Notes: generated by a model not told the origin, from the sequence alone. A stretch of DNA of 64,000 nt from JBFWUW01 sp050247075 (GCA_050247075.1 JBFWUW010000008.1:62001-126000); one strand, 5' to 3'; positions 42,301 through 50,982 are shown, numbered from the stretch's first letter. Numbers and translations are program-made.

Positions 42301-45300
42301 ATAAGGCCGCACGACCGTACCGGCCAAGGCCCACAATTTGGCCAGCTTGTCGTTTCCGACCGAGACAAACTGCGAGCCATCGGTCACAAACGCCACGTCA
42401 TTGGTCCCTCCTTCGTGTGCTTCGACCAATCGAATGGCGGAGGCCGTGGCAATGCGAACCACCATGTCGGCACCGCCCGATACGATCGTTTTGTTGTCTC
42501 CCGCCAGGGCCACCGCCAGTGCGGCCCCCTCATGCCCGGAAAAATGTTCCAATTCCTTGGCGAGTGTCAGATCCCACATTCGCACCACGCCATCGTCGCC
42601 GCTTGTTACCAGGCGGGTGTTATCGGCGCTGGCCTGAATGCCGCGGACGCCCGCTGGGTGGACCATCGCCGAAACCACAGCCGCATCAGCCAGGTTCCAG
42701 ACGCGGGCGTTTTTGTCCGCGCCAGCGGCCAAGACCTTGGTGGCGTCCTTGCTGACCCCCACGCCAAGGATGGCGTCGGTAGCGCCGGCAAAGGCACGCA
42801 CTTGCAAGCCGTCGGCCACGGTCCACAGGCGGACGGTTTTATCCGCGCCGCCGCTGACCAGTTGCGTGCTGTCCGGCGTGAACGCCAAGGCGTTGACGGC
42901 ACCTTCATGCCCGACAAACAGCCGCAGGAACGAAGACTGCATCAACCGGGCGGCATTGTCGCCACCGCCGCTGGCAATGGTCTTGTTGTCGGGCCCAAAC
43001 GATACGCCGCTGATGTGGACATCGGGCGTGGTGAACCGTTCCAGTTCGATGCCGGCCAGGTTCCACAGGCGGACGGTTCCATCACCGGCGCTGGAGACAA
43101 TGGTCAGACCGTCGGGGCTGAAATTAACGCCGGTGGCAGCCGCTTCGTGGCCGGTCAGCGTGCCTGCCGCCGCTCCGTTGCTGGAAGTCCACAGCTTGAT
43201 GATCTTGTCCGCGCCGGCGGAAGCAATGGTCGCGCCGTCCGCACTGACGGCCACCGCGGCTACTTCCGCACCGTGGGTAATCGTCCTTACGGCCGCGCCG
43301 CCGGCGATCTTCCAGACGCGGATGGTGCCGTCGGCCGAGCCGGACAACATTTCGTCAAGCTTGGAATTGTAGGCCACGCAAGTGATGGCACCGGTATGCC
43401 CTTCGATCGTGGCCAGGGTCGTCCCCTCGGCAATGCTCCACTGCTTGAGGACTTGGTCGGCCCCCCCCGACAACAACTGTGTCCCATCGGCACTAAAAGC
43501 CACCCCATTGACCGCCGCGCCGTGCCCTTCAAACGTCTTGACGGTTGCGCCATCCGCCGCGGTCCATAGCCGGACGGTTTTATCGGCGCTAGAACTGGCC
43601 AGTTGCGTGCTGTCCGACTTCCAAGCCAGCCCCGTCACCGCCGCGGTATGCCCGTTCAACGTACGCAGTAAAGCGCCGTCGGCGGCGTTCCACAAGCGGA
43701 CGGAATTGTCGGCCGAGGCCGTGGCCACGGTCTTGCCATCGGGGCTGAGAGCCACCGCTTGAATCGGCTTGGTGTGGCCGGCCATCGCGCGACTGGCGGG
43801 TATCGGCAATTGCCACAATTTGACGGTGCCATCTTCTCCCGACGAGGCCAACTGCGTGCCATTGGCATGAAACGCCAGGCCCGTGATGCGACCCATGTGC
43901 GCCTCAATCGACAGCAAATCGGCCCCCGTACCGGTCTGTGCCAGTTTGATGATGCCGGCATCGCTGGCCGAGGCGGCCAGCGCGGAATCGACCGACAAGG
44001 CGACCGCCGTTACAGCGCTGGCATGGGCAGGCAGCTCGCGCACCAGTTCGCCCGACGCGCCATCGACCAGTTGTACTTTCTTATCCGCGGCACCGGTCAG
44101 TGCGAGTTTGCCGTCCACGGAAATCGACACCGCATTGACGGCCTCTTTGTGGCCGGCATACGCGCGGCCGGGCACCACCGGCAACTGCCATAGTCGTAAA
44201 AAGCCATCGGCACCGCCCGAGAGCAGCATTTGGTTGCCGGGATGGTACGCCAGGCCATTGACCGCGCCGGCGTGCGCGCCAATTTGGCCTTGAACGGCGC
44301 CGTCGGCCGCGTTCCAAAGGTGAATGTTGCCGTCGGCATCGCCCGAGGCCAGTTGGGCATTATCGGCCCGGAAGGCCACGCTTTCGACGGCACCAGAGTG
44401 TCCTTGCAACGTCCGCAGCACGGCTCCGTCAGCCACGTTCCACAGCTTAACCGCCTTGTCGGTTCCCACGGTGGCACCCAACTGGCCGTTGGCGCTAATC
44501 GCCACATTGCGAATTGGCTCCTTATGGGCACCCAGCGTCTTCTCATCGCCTGGCGTGCGCCATACGCGGATGGTTCCATCCTGGCCCGCCGTGGCAAATT
44601 CTGGATTCTTGGGATGAAAGGCCGCCGCCAAGGCAGCGCCGGTATGGGCCACGATGTCTCCCTGGCTGGCGCCATCGGGCAGACTGAACAGGCGCACGCT
44701 GCCGCTGGGCAACGTCACGGCGGCCACGGTATTGTCGGCGTTGACAGCCAGCGAAGTAGCCGGTTCGGCAAGTTCCACCAACGTCTTGGCGGCGTTGGGT
44801 TTCGTCAAGTCAGTCAGCGTGAGCGTCTTGTCGGCGGAGGCCAGCAAGACACCTTTGCCATCGGCCAGCAGGGCCACGGCGTTAACGACGTCGGCGGTTC
44901 CCTCCAGCGATTGCGACGGCGCGGCGTCGGTGGACCACAACTTGGCTAGGCCATCGGCACCAGAGGTCAGCAGCAGCTTGCCATCGGGGTGATAGGCGAT
45001 GCCGGTGACGGGACCGGTGTGCGCGCCGAGTTCTCCCAGCAGCTTTCCGGCCGCGGCATCCCAAATGCGGACCACGCCGGCGCTATCGCCCGATGCAATC
45101 CGCTTGTTGTCCTTGGATATCGCCCCTGCGGTCACGGCGGTCGTGTGGCCATCCAGCGTATGCAGCGGCTTGCCTTCCCCCAGTTTCCACACTCGCAACG
45201 AGGTCTCGGCACCGGCTGACAGCAATAGTTGGCCGTCGCTGCTGGTCACCAGCAATTGGACGGGCCGGGCATGGCCGGCCAGCGTGGTCGGCGGCTTGGG

Positions 45301-46383
45301 CAGATTCCAAATGCGAATGGTGCCATCCTCACCCGCCGAGGCAATCTCCTTGCCCTGCGGATGGAATGCCAAGGCACTAACCGCGCCGACATGTCCCAAC
45401 GATGTGAACAAGTCCGCGCCGTCTTCCGATTTCCAATACTTGATGATGCCGGTGGTGCTGCCGGTAGCCACGACCGATCCGTCGGGGTGCATGGCCAGCG
45501 ACGACACGGGGCCCGATTGGCCCGCCAGGCTGCGCAGCTCTGTCCGCTTTTCGGCATCGAATAACCGCACCGAAGTATCGGCGGCTCCCGCGGCGGCTAA
45601 CTTGCCATCGGCGGAAATGGCCACGCCGTTCACTGCCCCACCCAAGGTCGCCAAGACAGCGGGAAGGGCCCGCGGCGGCCATTGAATCGATCGCAGCGCG
45701 CCGTCTTCACCGGCTGATAGCAACGTGCCGTCTTCCGGATGAAAGGCCAAGGCTACCGTCTTGGGTGCCATCACCACGCCCACCGGAGAAGCATCGGCCA
45801 CATTCCAACCGCGAATGCTGCCGTCACTGCCCGACGCGATCAACGCCGCGCCGTCGGCCGACAGCGCCAAGTCTGTTACGTCGGCGGTCATACCGGGATA
45901 GTCCCGCACCGCCTGGCCAGTCTGCGGGTTCCACTGGCGGACCAGCTTGCCAGTGTCGCCCGTGAAGACCATGCCGCCATCGGCCGATGTGACGACGGCC
46001 GTTGGTACGCCCGACAAGCCGGCCATGTTCATCAAGGGACCAACCAGCGGCATATCGTGGACCAGCACCGTGCGGTCGATACCGCCCGAGGCGACTTGCG
46101 CGCTGTCCTTGGAAATGGCCAGTGCCAGCACCAGGTTCTTGTGGTCGGTAATCGTATGCAGCAGTTTCTTGCTGGTTCGGTCCCAAATGCGGACAGAACG
46201 GTCAAATCCGCCCGACACCAGCAACTTGCCGTCGGGTGAATAGCCCACGGCATAAATGGGAGCCGTGTGCCCTTCCAGGTAGGTAACGGTCTGGGCATGG
46301 GCTTGGCCAGCACCCGCGGCCAGTGCCAAAATCAGCAAAACGGGGCAAGCAACCAGCAACGGCCGAAATGGCGGAAAAAGCAT
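39304..46383 (-). CDS. Giant secreted WD40-repeat protein (56 blades)
   Basis: A 2359-aa protein, by far the largest in the window. Residues 1-30 are a signal peptide (hydrophobic core, AGQAHAQ cleavage), and the rest is wholly WD40-like. By hand I divide it into 56 blades averaging ~41.5 residues, most with GH near the start and a terminal W-D/N or L-W, from YLEGHTAPIYAVGYSPDGK to the end. Blades 5, 8, 11, 14, 17 and 20 share an FHP/YHP motif (period 3). From blade 27 on, blades repeat with period 8 (blades 27, 35, 43 match). Blades 51-56 are closest to canonical WD40. It has no catalytic or anchor domain, and should act outside the cytoplasm as a large binding scaffold. The frame is intact. 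Confidence 0.93.
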   Translation of the reverse strand: MLFPPFRPLLVACPVLLILALAAGAGQAHAQTVTYLEGHTAPIYAVGYSPDGKLLVSGGFDRSVRIWDRTSKKLLHTITDHKNLVLALAISKDSAQVASGGIDRTVLVHDMPLVGPLMNMAGLSGVPTAVVTSADGGMVFTGDTGKLVRQWNPQTGQAVRDYPGMTADVTDLALSADGAALIASGSDGSIRGWNVADASPVGVVMAPKTVALAFHPEDGTLLSAGEDGALRSIQWPPRALPAVLATLGGAVNGVAISADGKLAAAGAADTSVRLFDAEKRTELRSLAGQSGPVSSLAMHPDGSVVATGSTTGIIKYWKSEDGADLFTSLGHVGAVSALAFHPQGKEIASAGEDGTIRIWNLPKPPTTLAGHARPVQLLVTSSDGQLLLSAGAETSLRVWKLGEGKPLHTLDGHTTAVTAGAISKDNKRIASGDSAGVVRIWDAAAGKLLGELGAHTGPVTGIAYHPDGKLLLTSGADGLAKLWSTDAAPSQSLEGTADVVNAVALLADGKGVLLASADKTLTLTDLTKPNAAKTLVELAEPATSLAVNADNTVAAVTLPSGSVRLFSLPDGASQGDIVAHTGAALAAAFHPKNPEFATAGQDGTIRVWRTPGDEKTLGAHKEPIRNVAISANGQLGATVGTDKAVKLWNVADGAVLRTLQGHSGAVESVAFRADNAQLASGDADGNIHLWNAADGAVQGQIGAHAGAVNGLAYHPGNQMLLSGGADGFLRLWQLPVVPGRAYAGHKEAVNAVSISVDGKLALTGAADKKVQLVDGASGELVRELPAHASAVTAVALSVDSALAASASDAGIIKLAQTGTGADLLSIEAHMGRITGLAFHANGTQLASSGEDGTVKLWQLPIPASRAMAGHTKPIQAVALSPDGKTVATASADNSVRLWNAADGALLRTLNGHTAAVTGLAWKSDSTQLASSSADKTVRLWTAADGATVKTFEGHGAAVNGVAFSADGTQLLSGGADQVLKQWSIAEGTTLATIEGHTGAITCVAYNSKLDEMLSGSADGTIRVWKIAGGAAVRTITHGAEVAAVAVSADGATIASAGADKIIKLWTSSNGAAAGTLTGHEAAATGVNFSPDGLTIVSSAGDGTVRLWNLAGIELERFTTPDVHISGVSFGPDNKTIASGGGDNAARLMQSSFLRLFVGHEGAVNALAFTPDSTQLVSGGADKTVRLWTVADGLQVRAFAGATDAILGVGVSKDATKVLAAGADKNARVWNLADAAVVSAMVHPAGVRGIQASADNTRLVTSGDDGVVRMWDLTLAKELEHFSGHEGAALAVALAGDNKTIVSGGADMVVRIATASAIRLVEAHEGGTNDVAFVTDGSQFVSVGNDKLAKLWALAGTVVRPYAGAIAPLRRVAVKPDGTQLASGGDDGHLFLWNMADAAVQQNIITPVAILDVAYSADGLKVAVSGADSHLRVYRTMDGKLLEEVAAPAAINALAFLPDHNTLLTGGADNSARLLALSLVRLIAGHEGAVTSLAYTPAGDQLVSGGMDKTVRLWNLADGNSVRTYAGATDQVTSVGVTKDGTKVAAASIDKAVRIWNLADAALTFTLTHPVAVRNMRLSPDGTRLASAADDGIVRAWDVVTGKELQQFTGHAGVVPAVALGADNRTIVSGGADKTARVWRLSANMVIAAHEGKANDAAFVGDGTQFVTCGDDKLAKLWGQDGKMVRQFAGADGPLANVAVRPDGLQLASAGNDLYTDKNLQLWNIADGALQHKIVTLGGLTSVAYSTDGSKVAVGGADNRLRVFSPADGKPLEELASATPLLSVAFTPDNRTLVTGGGDNNILVHNLSLVRMMTGHANGVNALAYAPGGKKLLSGGADATVRLWDVNLGTEDKKFNGSGGAVFGLAVSPDGKAVAAVGADNQLRLWNYDDASPLKTVAHPAVVRGVAFTHDNLRVVTGCDDRFVRLIEIGSGLLLEQFIDHTAGVARVAVGGEDDRIVSGGADNIARSFLPSGSRAVQAHTGTIHDAIFVAGGKQVATAGVDKIVAGWNYDDFSETSKYEGSTVAVKALAALDAGELLAGAGEDGMVRLWNVADAAELATAEVVTTAAVPLTAAAASDAGHKIVVSGNDGIIRNFRVNRDGDETSLVLMQECAGHTSVVGDLCLAADGRGMFSVSNDQTAKRWLAASAEPRLVLKGHESQVYAMEFSPDGRLLATAGADKTIRLWDTTTGEETATCKGHEGQVFAVSFHPIERQLVSCSLDRTVRFWDTDGVEIKQFKPDDPDGLYSALFSPDGKWVAAGGLSKAWEIWDVNEPKPLRSVSGHSDYIYRVLFNPVGNRLTTVDYSGGLFIWDPNTGNQIHHQQLPVAAAYSAAYSPDGTEMAIATQDHKLLLLVVPPGAR

Positions 46384-46717
46384 ATCGGGGCCTTTCAGGC
46401 GGGAAATAAAGTCAGCGGTGGGCCATCTGAGCGGCGGGAAGGCATGGATCTTACCGGCGAACGGCCAGCCGATGCCCTATTATGGCTGGCGCGCACGCGG
46501 CGCAAACCTCTCTTATAGCTGCCTGACGCAAGGATTTCATCGTAATTTGACCAATTCGCCAATCTGGTTACGGTCTGAGTTGGCCGCGGGCGGGCGCGAG
46601 CCGCCGCAATCTCCACCCGCTAGAAGGGCCAGAAAGTGCTGGACACGCACGCGCCGGGCGGAATACGATGTCATAGTCGAGGGGCCAATCGCGATTAAGA
46701 CTTGTGGGAGCCTGCCG
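46384..46717. other. Divergent intergenic region
   Basis: About 330 bases between the giant WD40 gene and a small secreted-protein gene. No REP element, hairpin or convincing gene was seen. It must hold both promoters. Confidence 0.4.
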
Positions 46718-47074
46718 ATGCTTTCCGGCCGCCTGAGCTATGTCATTCCGTTAGGCTGCCTGGCCATCGCCATTTGTTGGCCTGCGGCAAGCCGGGCGGA
46801 CGACGGGTATCGCAATGATCCCTTCAAAGTGCGGCATGCGCCCCAGGTGCATCACTACGATGCCGCGCAAGACAAGTTTTATCACCTGAAAAGCGTGCTG
46901 ACGCCAGCTCCCTCGGACCAACCTCAAAACGCACTTGGGCGTTACGGCAACCGGTTGACCCAGTTTCGTTATTTCGGTCCCGTCAAGGGGGCGGGCATCT
47001 ACGGTGCCATGGACCGTTATAAGGCGAGCCTGAACCTAGACGCCAGCCGGTACAAGTACCGCATGGAACGATAG
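46718..47074 (+). CDS. Small secreted hypothetical protein
   Basis: A 118-aa protein from the ATG at 46718, with GGGAG seven bases upstream. The open frame reaches further back without sense. The N-terminus (residues 1-33) is a signal peptide ending ASRADDG. The mature part is polar and Tyr/Arg-rich (VHHYDAAQDKFYHLKSVLTP, LNLDASRYKYRMER). No family is recognised. Convergent with the SUKH gene, 12 bases apart. Confidence 0.68.
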   Translation: MLSGRLSYVIPLGCLAIAICWPAASRADDGYRNDPFKVRHAPQVHHYDAAQDKFYHLKSVLTPAPSDQPQNALGRYGNRLTQFRYFGPVKGAGIYGAMDRYKASLNLDASRYKYRMER

Positions 47075-47086
47075 CCGATTGAGAGT

Positions 47087-47587
47087 TCAAACGCTCCCCA
47101 GCGATTGAAAACCGTCGCCGAACCAAAACGTGTCCGGCTCGGCCAACAGCCGGTCGATCAGTTCTTGGAAGGACCGGGCGACAATTTCCTGCCAACCCGG
47201 GTCGCCGGCGCTCTCGTGGCATACGTCGAGAATTCGGCCCTGGCCGTTTGAAGTAGCGTCTATCGCCAACCAATTAGAATCGCCGTAGTCCAGCATCTGC
47301 CACCAGGCAGCCGACGCCGTATATAGAGGTGAATCGTCCTGGATGAAGCCGTACTCTTGCGTGGTCTGAAGATCGGCCAGCGACGGTATCCGGAAGCGAA
47401 ACCATTGCCCGGCCGGCGAGAGGAAATCATCTCCTGGCCCGATCAGTGCGCCGTCACAAATGGCATGGAACTCCAACAAGCAGGCCGGCACGCCGCGTTC
47501 TTGAGCGGCCTGCAACAATCCTGGTTCCGCCGGTGGATAGGCGAAATGCCGGGCACGAACCTCCGCGACTTGTTGCTGCATGTTCAT
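47087..47587 (-). CDS. SMI1/KNR4 (SUKH) family protein
   Basis: A 166-aa cytoplasmic protein from the ATG at 47587; an ATG at 47608 would add 7 residues. The SUKH pattern is clear: FAYPPAEPGLLQAAQERGVP, LLEFHAICDGALIGPGDDF, WFRFRIPSLADLQTTQEYGF, NWLAIDATSNGQGRILDVCH, and terminal SFQELIDRLLAEPDTFWFGD. SUKH proteins commonly serve as immunity proteins against contact-dependent toxins, or as general interaction modules. No toxin is adjacent here, so its role stays open. Confidence 0.83.
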   Translation of the reverse strand: MNMQQQVAEVRARHFAYPPAEPGLLQAAQERGVPACLLEFHAICDGALIGPGDDFLSPAGQWFRFRIPSLADLQTTQEYGFIQDDSPLYTASAAWWQMLDYGDSNWLAIDATSNGQGRILDVCHESAGDPGWQEIVARSFQELIDRLLAEPDTFWFGDGFQSLGSV

Positions 47588-47682
47588 GGAAATAGCATAC
47601 AGCCCCATCGCACGCCTATCGACCGCCGTCAAGTAGGACCGGTCGGCAAGGTTTGCGAAGGGTCGCCCCCCACAACTTGCGC

Positions 47683-48612
47683 CTAGGCCAGCAGGCCGAG
47701 GGCCTCGCGGTGCGATTCCACCAAGGTCTTGGGAGGAGCGGCGACCTTGAGGACCGGGGCGAACTCCATGAATTCGTGATCGACTTGCGACAGCACTTCG
47801 CACACGCCCGACGAACCGGATGGGCAAAGATGTTGGAACCAGTCGCTAAACAAGCGGCAATCGACCCACGACCCGTCGTTCACCGCGGGGAAGAGTGCCG
47901 ATAACGAGACCGCCAGTTCCGCCGGGCTGGAGCCTTGGCCCGCGGCCAGAATGTCGGGATCGACGTGCCGTTCGATTAATTGAGCGGCTGATTCAGGCAG
48001 ATTCCACTTGCGGGCCATCATGCCCCCTACGGCGGCATGTGTCCAACCGAACTCGGCCTGTTCCAGGTCCGATAGTCGCACCGCCCCTTGATTGCGCTGG
48101 GCGAACAGCTTCTGGTAACGGTCGCCATATTCCTTGACCAGCAAGGGCAAGGCCATGTCTTGCAGCAGGGCACCCACGAAGGCATCCTCGGCGTCGCGCT
48201 GGCCCATCAGTTTGCAGAACAGCCGCACGAACAGGGCACGACGCAGCGAGTCTTGCCAAAGGTTGCTGAGGTTGAACACGCCGCATTTGGGATTGGGCAT
48301 CAGGCTGAAGACCGCGCTCCACAGCACGAAGTTCTTCACCGTGCGGATGCCAACCATGGTGGTAGCGTGTTTGACGCTAGAGATTTCACGCGAGAAGCCA
48401 AAGTATGACGAATTCACGAATTTGAGCACCTGCCCCATCAGGCCTGGGTCGGCCTCAATCGGCTGGGCAAATTCGCCTGGCCCGTTCTTGGCGTCTTTCG
48501 CCAGTTCCAGCAGGCGGATCGCGCTTTGCGGCAAGGCGGGCAAATGGCCCGAGGCCAGAATGCGGTTCAACTCAATCAAGGTGGCCGGATCGGTAATGGT
48601 CGAGGTTGCCAT
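47683..48612 (-). CDS. HDOD domain protein
   Basis: A 309-aa protein from the ATG at 48612; starts at 48663 and 48705 are possible. The HDOD core is seen in SGHLPALPQSAIRLLELAKD, IEADPGLMGQVLKFVNSSYF, EISSVKHATTMVGIRTVKNF and FVGALLQDMALPLLVKEYGD. HDOD domains are HD-superfamily relatives that usually lack metal-dependent catalysis and act in signalling. The catalytic HD doublet is replaced by QD in LLQDMALP, as is usual. The C-terminal ~80 residues are not assigned. Confidence 0.88.
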   Translation of the reverse strand: MATSTITDPATLIELNRILASGHLPALPQSAIRLLELAKDAKNGPGEFAQPIEADPGLMGQVLKFVNSSYFGFSREISSVKHATTMVGIRTVKNFVLWSAVFSLMPNPKCGVFNLSNLWQDSLRRALFVRLFCKLMGQRDAEDAFVGALLQDMALPLLVKEYGDRYQKLFAQRNQGAVRLSDLEQAEFGWTHAAVGGMMARKWNLPESAAQLIERHVDPDILAAGQGSSPAELAVSLSALFPAVNDGSWVDCRLFSDWFQHLCPSGSSGVCEVLSQVDHEFMEFAPVLKVAAPPKTLVESHREALGLLA

Positions 48613-49029
48613 GTTCGGTTCGCCAGGGACGGAAGATTTCGTGGGTCGGCAGCGGTTCAGCATCGACGAATCGCCAGTGGCACGATTCGCCAGCCGACCC
48701 GTCATGCAGCGAGAGATTTGTTGAAACCTAGGTCACAAACGGGCCTCCGGCAAAGCTGGCCGTTCCTGGCTACGCGGATACTCGCGGCCAGTTGCCAAAA
48801 CGCCACCAGAAGCGCCGCGGTGGCGGATTTGCAACGTCTTGCGGGTTGCGGCCGGTCCGCGGGCAACTGCCCTTAGTGCCCCCTGTAATTCAACTTACGG
48901 CCGCGCGCTTCGTTGGCGGCGGCTCTTGGCCCGGCACTTGCGACGAAGCACCCACACCGGTCGATCGGCGATGGAATCGCCTTTGGGAGCCGTCTCCGAC
49001 AGCATCAAATCCCGTTCTATCCGCCCGGC
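48613..49029. other. Intergenic region with a chimeric REP-like element
   Basis: About 420 bases upstream of two divergent genes. It holds one REP-like composite (48964-49006) close to the lipoprotein start. Nothing else was recognised. Confidence 0.5.
48964..49006. repeat. REP-like composite with modules head to head
   Basis: Inverted module A (48964-48982, ATCGGCGATGGAATCGCCT) joins directly to plus-strand module B (48985-49006, GGGAGCCGTCTCCGACAGC). The TGTA heads have been lost at the junction, unlike other copies. It ends only 23 bases before the lipoprotein ATG at 49030. Confidence 0.7.
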
Positions 49030-49338
49030 ATGCAAGCAACTGGGAATCGAGCCGCCGTGCGAAGCCTGATCTTCATCGCCCTTTGTGCCGGAACGCTGTT
49101 GGCCGGATGCGCGATGGTCGAGCCATCACCCCATCCGGCCAACAATGTAACGGTTCAATCCAACTGGCGGCGCACCGCAGAGGGTTGGGAAGTGTTTCCG
49201 CGGCGGCCGGTGCCGCGCGCCTGGTACGCGGCGGCCCTTCACCCGGCTTTGGCCGCGTTGCTGATCGGACAACTGGCGGTGGCCTGCCTGGTGGCCCTGC
49301 CGGATGCCAGCCGACGCGGTGCGACAATCGGCGGCTGA
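49030..49338 (+). CDS. Small lipoprotein with C-terminal membrane segment
   Basis: A 102-aa protein from the ATG at 49030. A lipoprotein signal ends in the lipobox LLAGC (Cys ~26), so it is probably lipid-anchored. A second hydrophobic segment (residues ~69-90) lies near the C-terminus. The middle is polar (SNWRRTAEGWEVFPRRPVP). No family is recognised. The ribosome-binding site is weak because a REP-like element occupies the leader. Confidence 0.65.
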   Translation: MQATGNRAAVRSLIFIALCAGTLLAGCAMVEPSPHPANNVTVQSNWRRTAEGWEVFPRRPVPRAWYAAALHPALAALLIGQLAVACLVALPDASRRGATIGG

Positions 49339-49345
49339 GCCTTCC

Positions 49346-50302
49346 CTATTTCCACCAGAAGAACATTGGATCGTCGATCACCCAAGGCGTGGACCACGAA
49401 CGTCCATTGTCCATGTTGGCTACGTTGAAGAAGATCGTGTTGACCACCGTGCAGCGGTAACCGTAAGGATACTGCGACGTGATGTAGTCGGCATCCGTTA
49501 GATCCTCGATCCCTTTGCGGGCATAGTAGTGGATGCGGCCGTCTGGAGTGAACGACAGCCCCAACGTCCACCAACCTGGTGTGACTTCCGGACCGCGGAT
49601 ATCCGCGCCGCTAGGGCCCGAGCGGATGGTCAAGCAGGCCGAATCCTTCTTGAAGCGGGGATCGGTCTCGCTATGGAACTCAATGAACATGCCAGGCCAG
49701 TATTCCTTGACCTCTTCCGATCCGCTGGCAAAGTCGAAGAAGCCCTTCGATTTCTTGGGGCCAATTCCCTTGGTGTCGGCTCGAAACCCGAACTGGCTGC
49801 CCGTACGGTTTTCAAACTGCTCGAACGGCGGCACATAGACCCGCACCGTGGCACTGGGATGGCGGTTGACCGATACCGCGCCACGCAGAATTTGGCTGAC
49901 ATTCATCTGCAAATCGTCTTGCTGCGGCTGGCCGGTGAGCTGGCCGGGAATGCCAGTGTAGAGCGACTGCAACAGCAAGGCCCCCTGGCTGCCGGGCAGT
50001 CCGCCCGCGGGCGTATCGACTCGCCTTACGACGTCGGGCTGTCCGCGCAGAAAACACTCTTGCCACTTACCGTTGGTGGCGAAGCCGTTGGGCCCGCGCG
50101 CCTGTTTATCGAGCTCGTGGCTGGCCTTCGGCGAATTAGGGCGATAGCTCCACTTGGTGTCCTCAAAGTCATCGCAGACCTGGGTGATCTTATGCCCCGT
50201 GCCGGGTACAAACCGCTGGGCCAGACACTCATTGGCCATGCCAGCCAGCAACATGGCGCAGCCGGCGGCCGCACACAAATAACGTGACAATTGAATCTTC
50301 AT
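49346..50302 (-). CDS. Secreted hypothetical protein
   Basis: A 318-aa protein with a signal peptide (residues ~1-28, ending CLAQRF). The mature part is beta-rich, with conserved-looking segments VCDDFEDTKWSYRPNSPKAS, SATVRVYVPPFEQFE, PGMFIEFHSETDPRFKKDSA and PGWWTLGLSFTPDGRIHYYA, a layout resembling concanavalin-like lectin/glucanase folds. That fold is inference only. The family is not named here. It is convergent with the small lipoprotein gene. Confidence 0.75.
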   Translation of the reverse strand: MKIQLSRYLCAAAGCAMLLAGMANECLAQRFVPGTGHKITQVCDDFEDTKWSYRPNSPKASHELDKQARGPNGFATNGKWQECFLRGQPDVVRRVDTPAGGLPGSQGALLLQSLYTGIPGQLTGQPQQDDLQMNVSQILRGAVSVNRHPSATVRVYVPPFEQFENRTGSQFGFRADTKGIGPKKSKGFFDFASGSEEVKEYWPGMFIEFHSETDPRFKKDSACLTIRSGPSGADIRGPEVTPGWWTLGLSFTPDGRIHYYARKGIEDLTDADYITSQYPYGYRCTVVNTIFFNVANMDNGRSWSTPWVIDDPMFFWWK

Positions 50303-50524
50303 GGGTTCCCTCCCCTGCTCAAATTGGTCGTCCTTGGCCTGCTGAGACGCCGGCGGTCCTACGGAGCGCCGACAGGGCCGGCCACCGGAATCGCGGGTGG
50401 TGGCCTTGGCAATATCCGGTTGTGCCGGTCATGTCGATTACTCGGATTATCGGAATCCCGCCACCGGGCGGTCCAATGAATTTGGCAAGCGCGATGCCGC
50501 TAGCCCCGCCAGCATGGGATTGCC

Positions 50525-50586
50525 TGTAGGAGGCGATTCCATCGCCGATCCGCCCGCGGGTGCCGTTTCCGACGGCGGCAATCCGC
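50525..50586 (+). repeat. REP-like A+B doublet
   Basis: A perfect module A (50525-50549) is followed by a diverged module B (50555-50586) with GTGCCGTTTCCGACGGCGGC. The spacing and order match the other doublets. Confidence 0.8.
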
Positions 50587-50785
50587 TTTCCAAGCAAGAG
50601 ACCGAAACCGTAAACGTACTATATCCTCGCGCCGGATATCGCGTCGCGAAGGGTACCCCAATGGCTGTTGCACCGCTGCTGCCAGGAGAAAACCATGAAT
50701 CGAACGAATAGGAATTCGACGGAACGAATTTCTTCAAGTCGCGACCCGCCGCTCCATTCGTGGCAAGTTTCCATGCGGGAAATCC

Positions 50786-50816
50786 ATTCGTTGGATTCGT
50801 TGGATTCGTGGTTCTC
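50786..50816 (+). repeat. 31-bp dispersed repeat, second copy
   Basis: Begins ATTCGTTGGATTCGTTGGAT and ends GTGGTTCTC. It matches 1972-2002 at about 27 of 31 positions. Both copies lie in long intergenic regions without genes. Confidence 0.55.
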
Positions 50817-50982
50817 ACAAAGACTGGCGAGTTGACGTAGCCCATTTGACGCGCGGCATTACCTCATCTGCGAATACCCATGGCCGGCGCTGATTGGTTG
50901 CGGTCGCGGTGCGCCTCGGACTAACATGAACACCAGCATTTGACGCAACACCAACAGCCTGGCCCATTGCAAAAGGACGATC

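Larger units (their letters stand above)
50303..50982. other. Long intergenic region with REP doublet and shared repeat
   Basis: About 680 bases between divergent genes. It contains an A+B REP doublet (50525-50586), the second copy of a 31-bp repeat (50786-50816), and an open frame (50397-50711) with a lipobox-like SGCAG that passes straight through the REP doublet; this is doubtful as a gene. Promoters for both flanking genes must lie here. Confidence 0.5.

Noticed and set aside
42097..43569. A 490-codon open frame on the plus strand and several others opposite the giant WD40 gene
   Set aside because: They are antisense mirrors of the highly repetitive WD40 gene; the same motifs recur in them with the repeat period and no family resemblance is present.
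50397..50711. Open frame with a lipobox-like SGCAG, possibly a small lipoprotein
   Set aside because: It reads straight through a REP doublet and has no conserved segment or ribosome-binding site.
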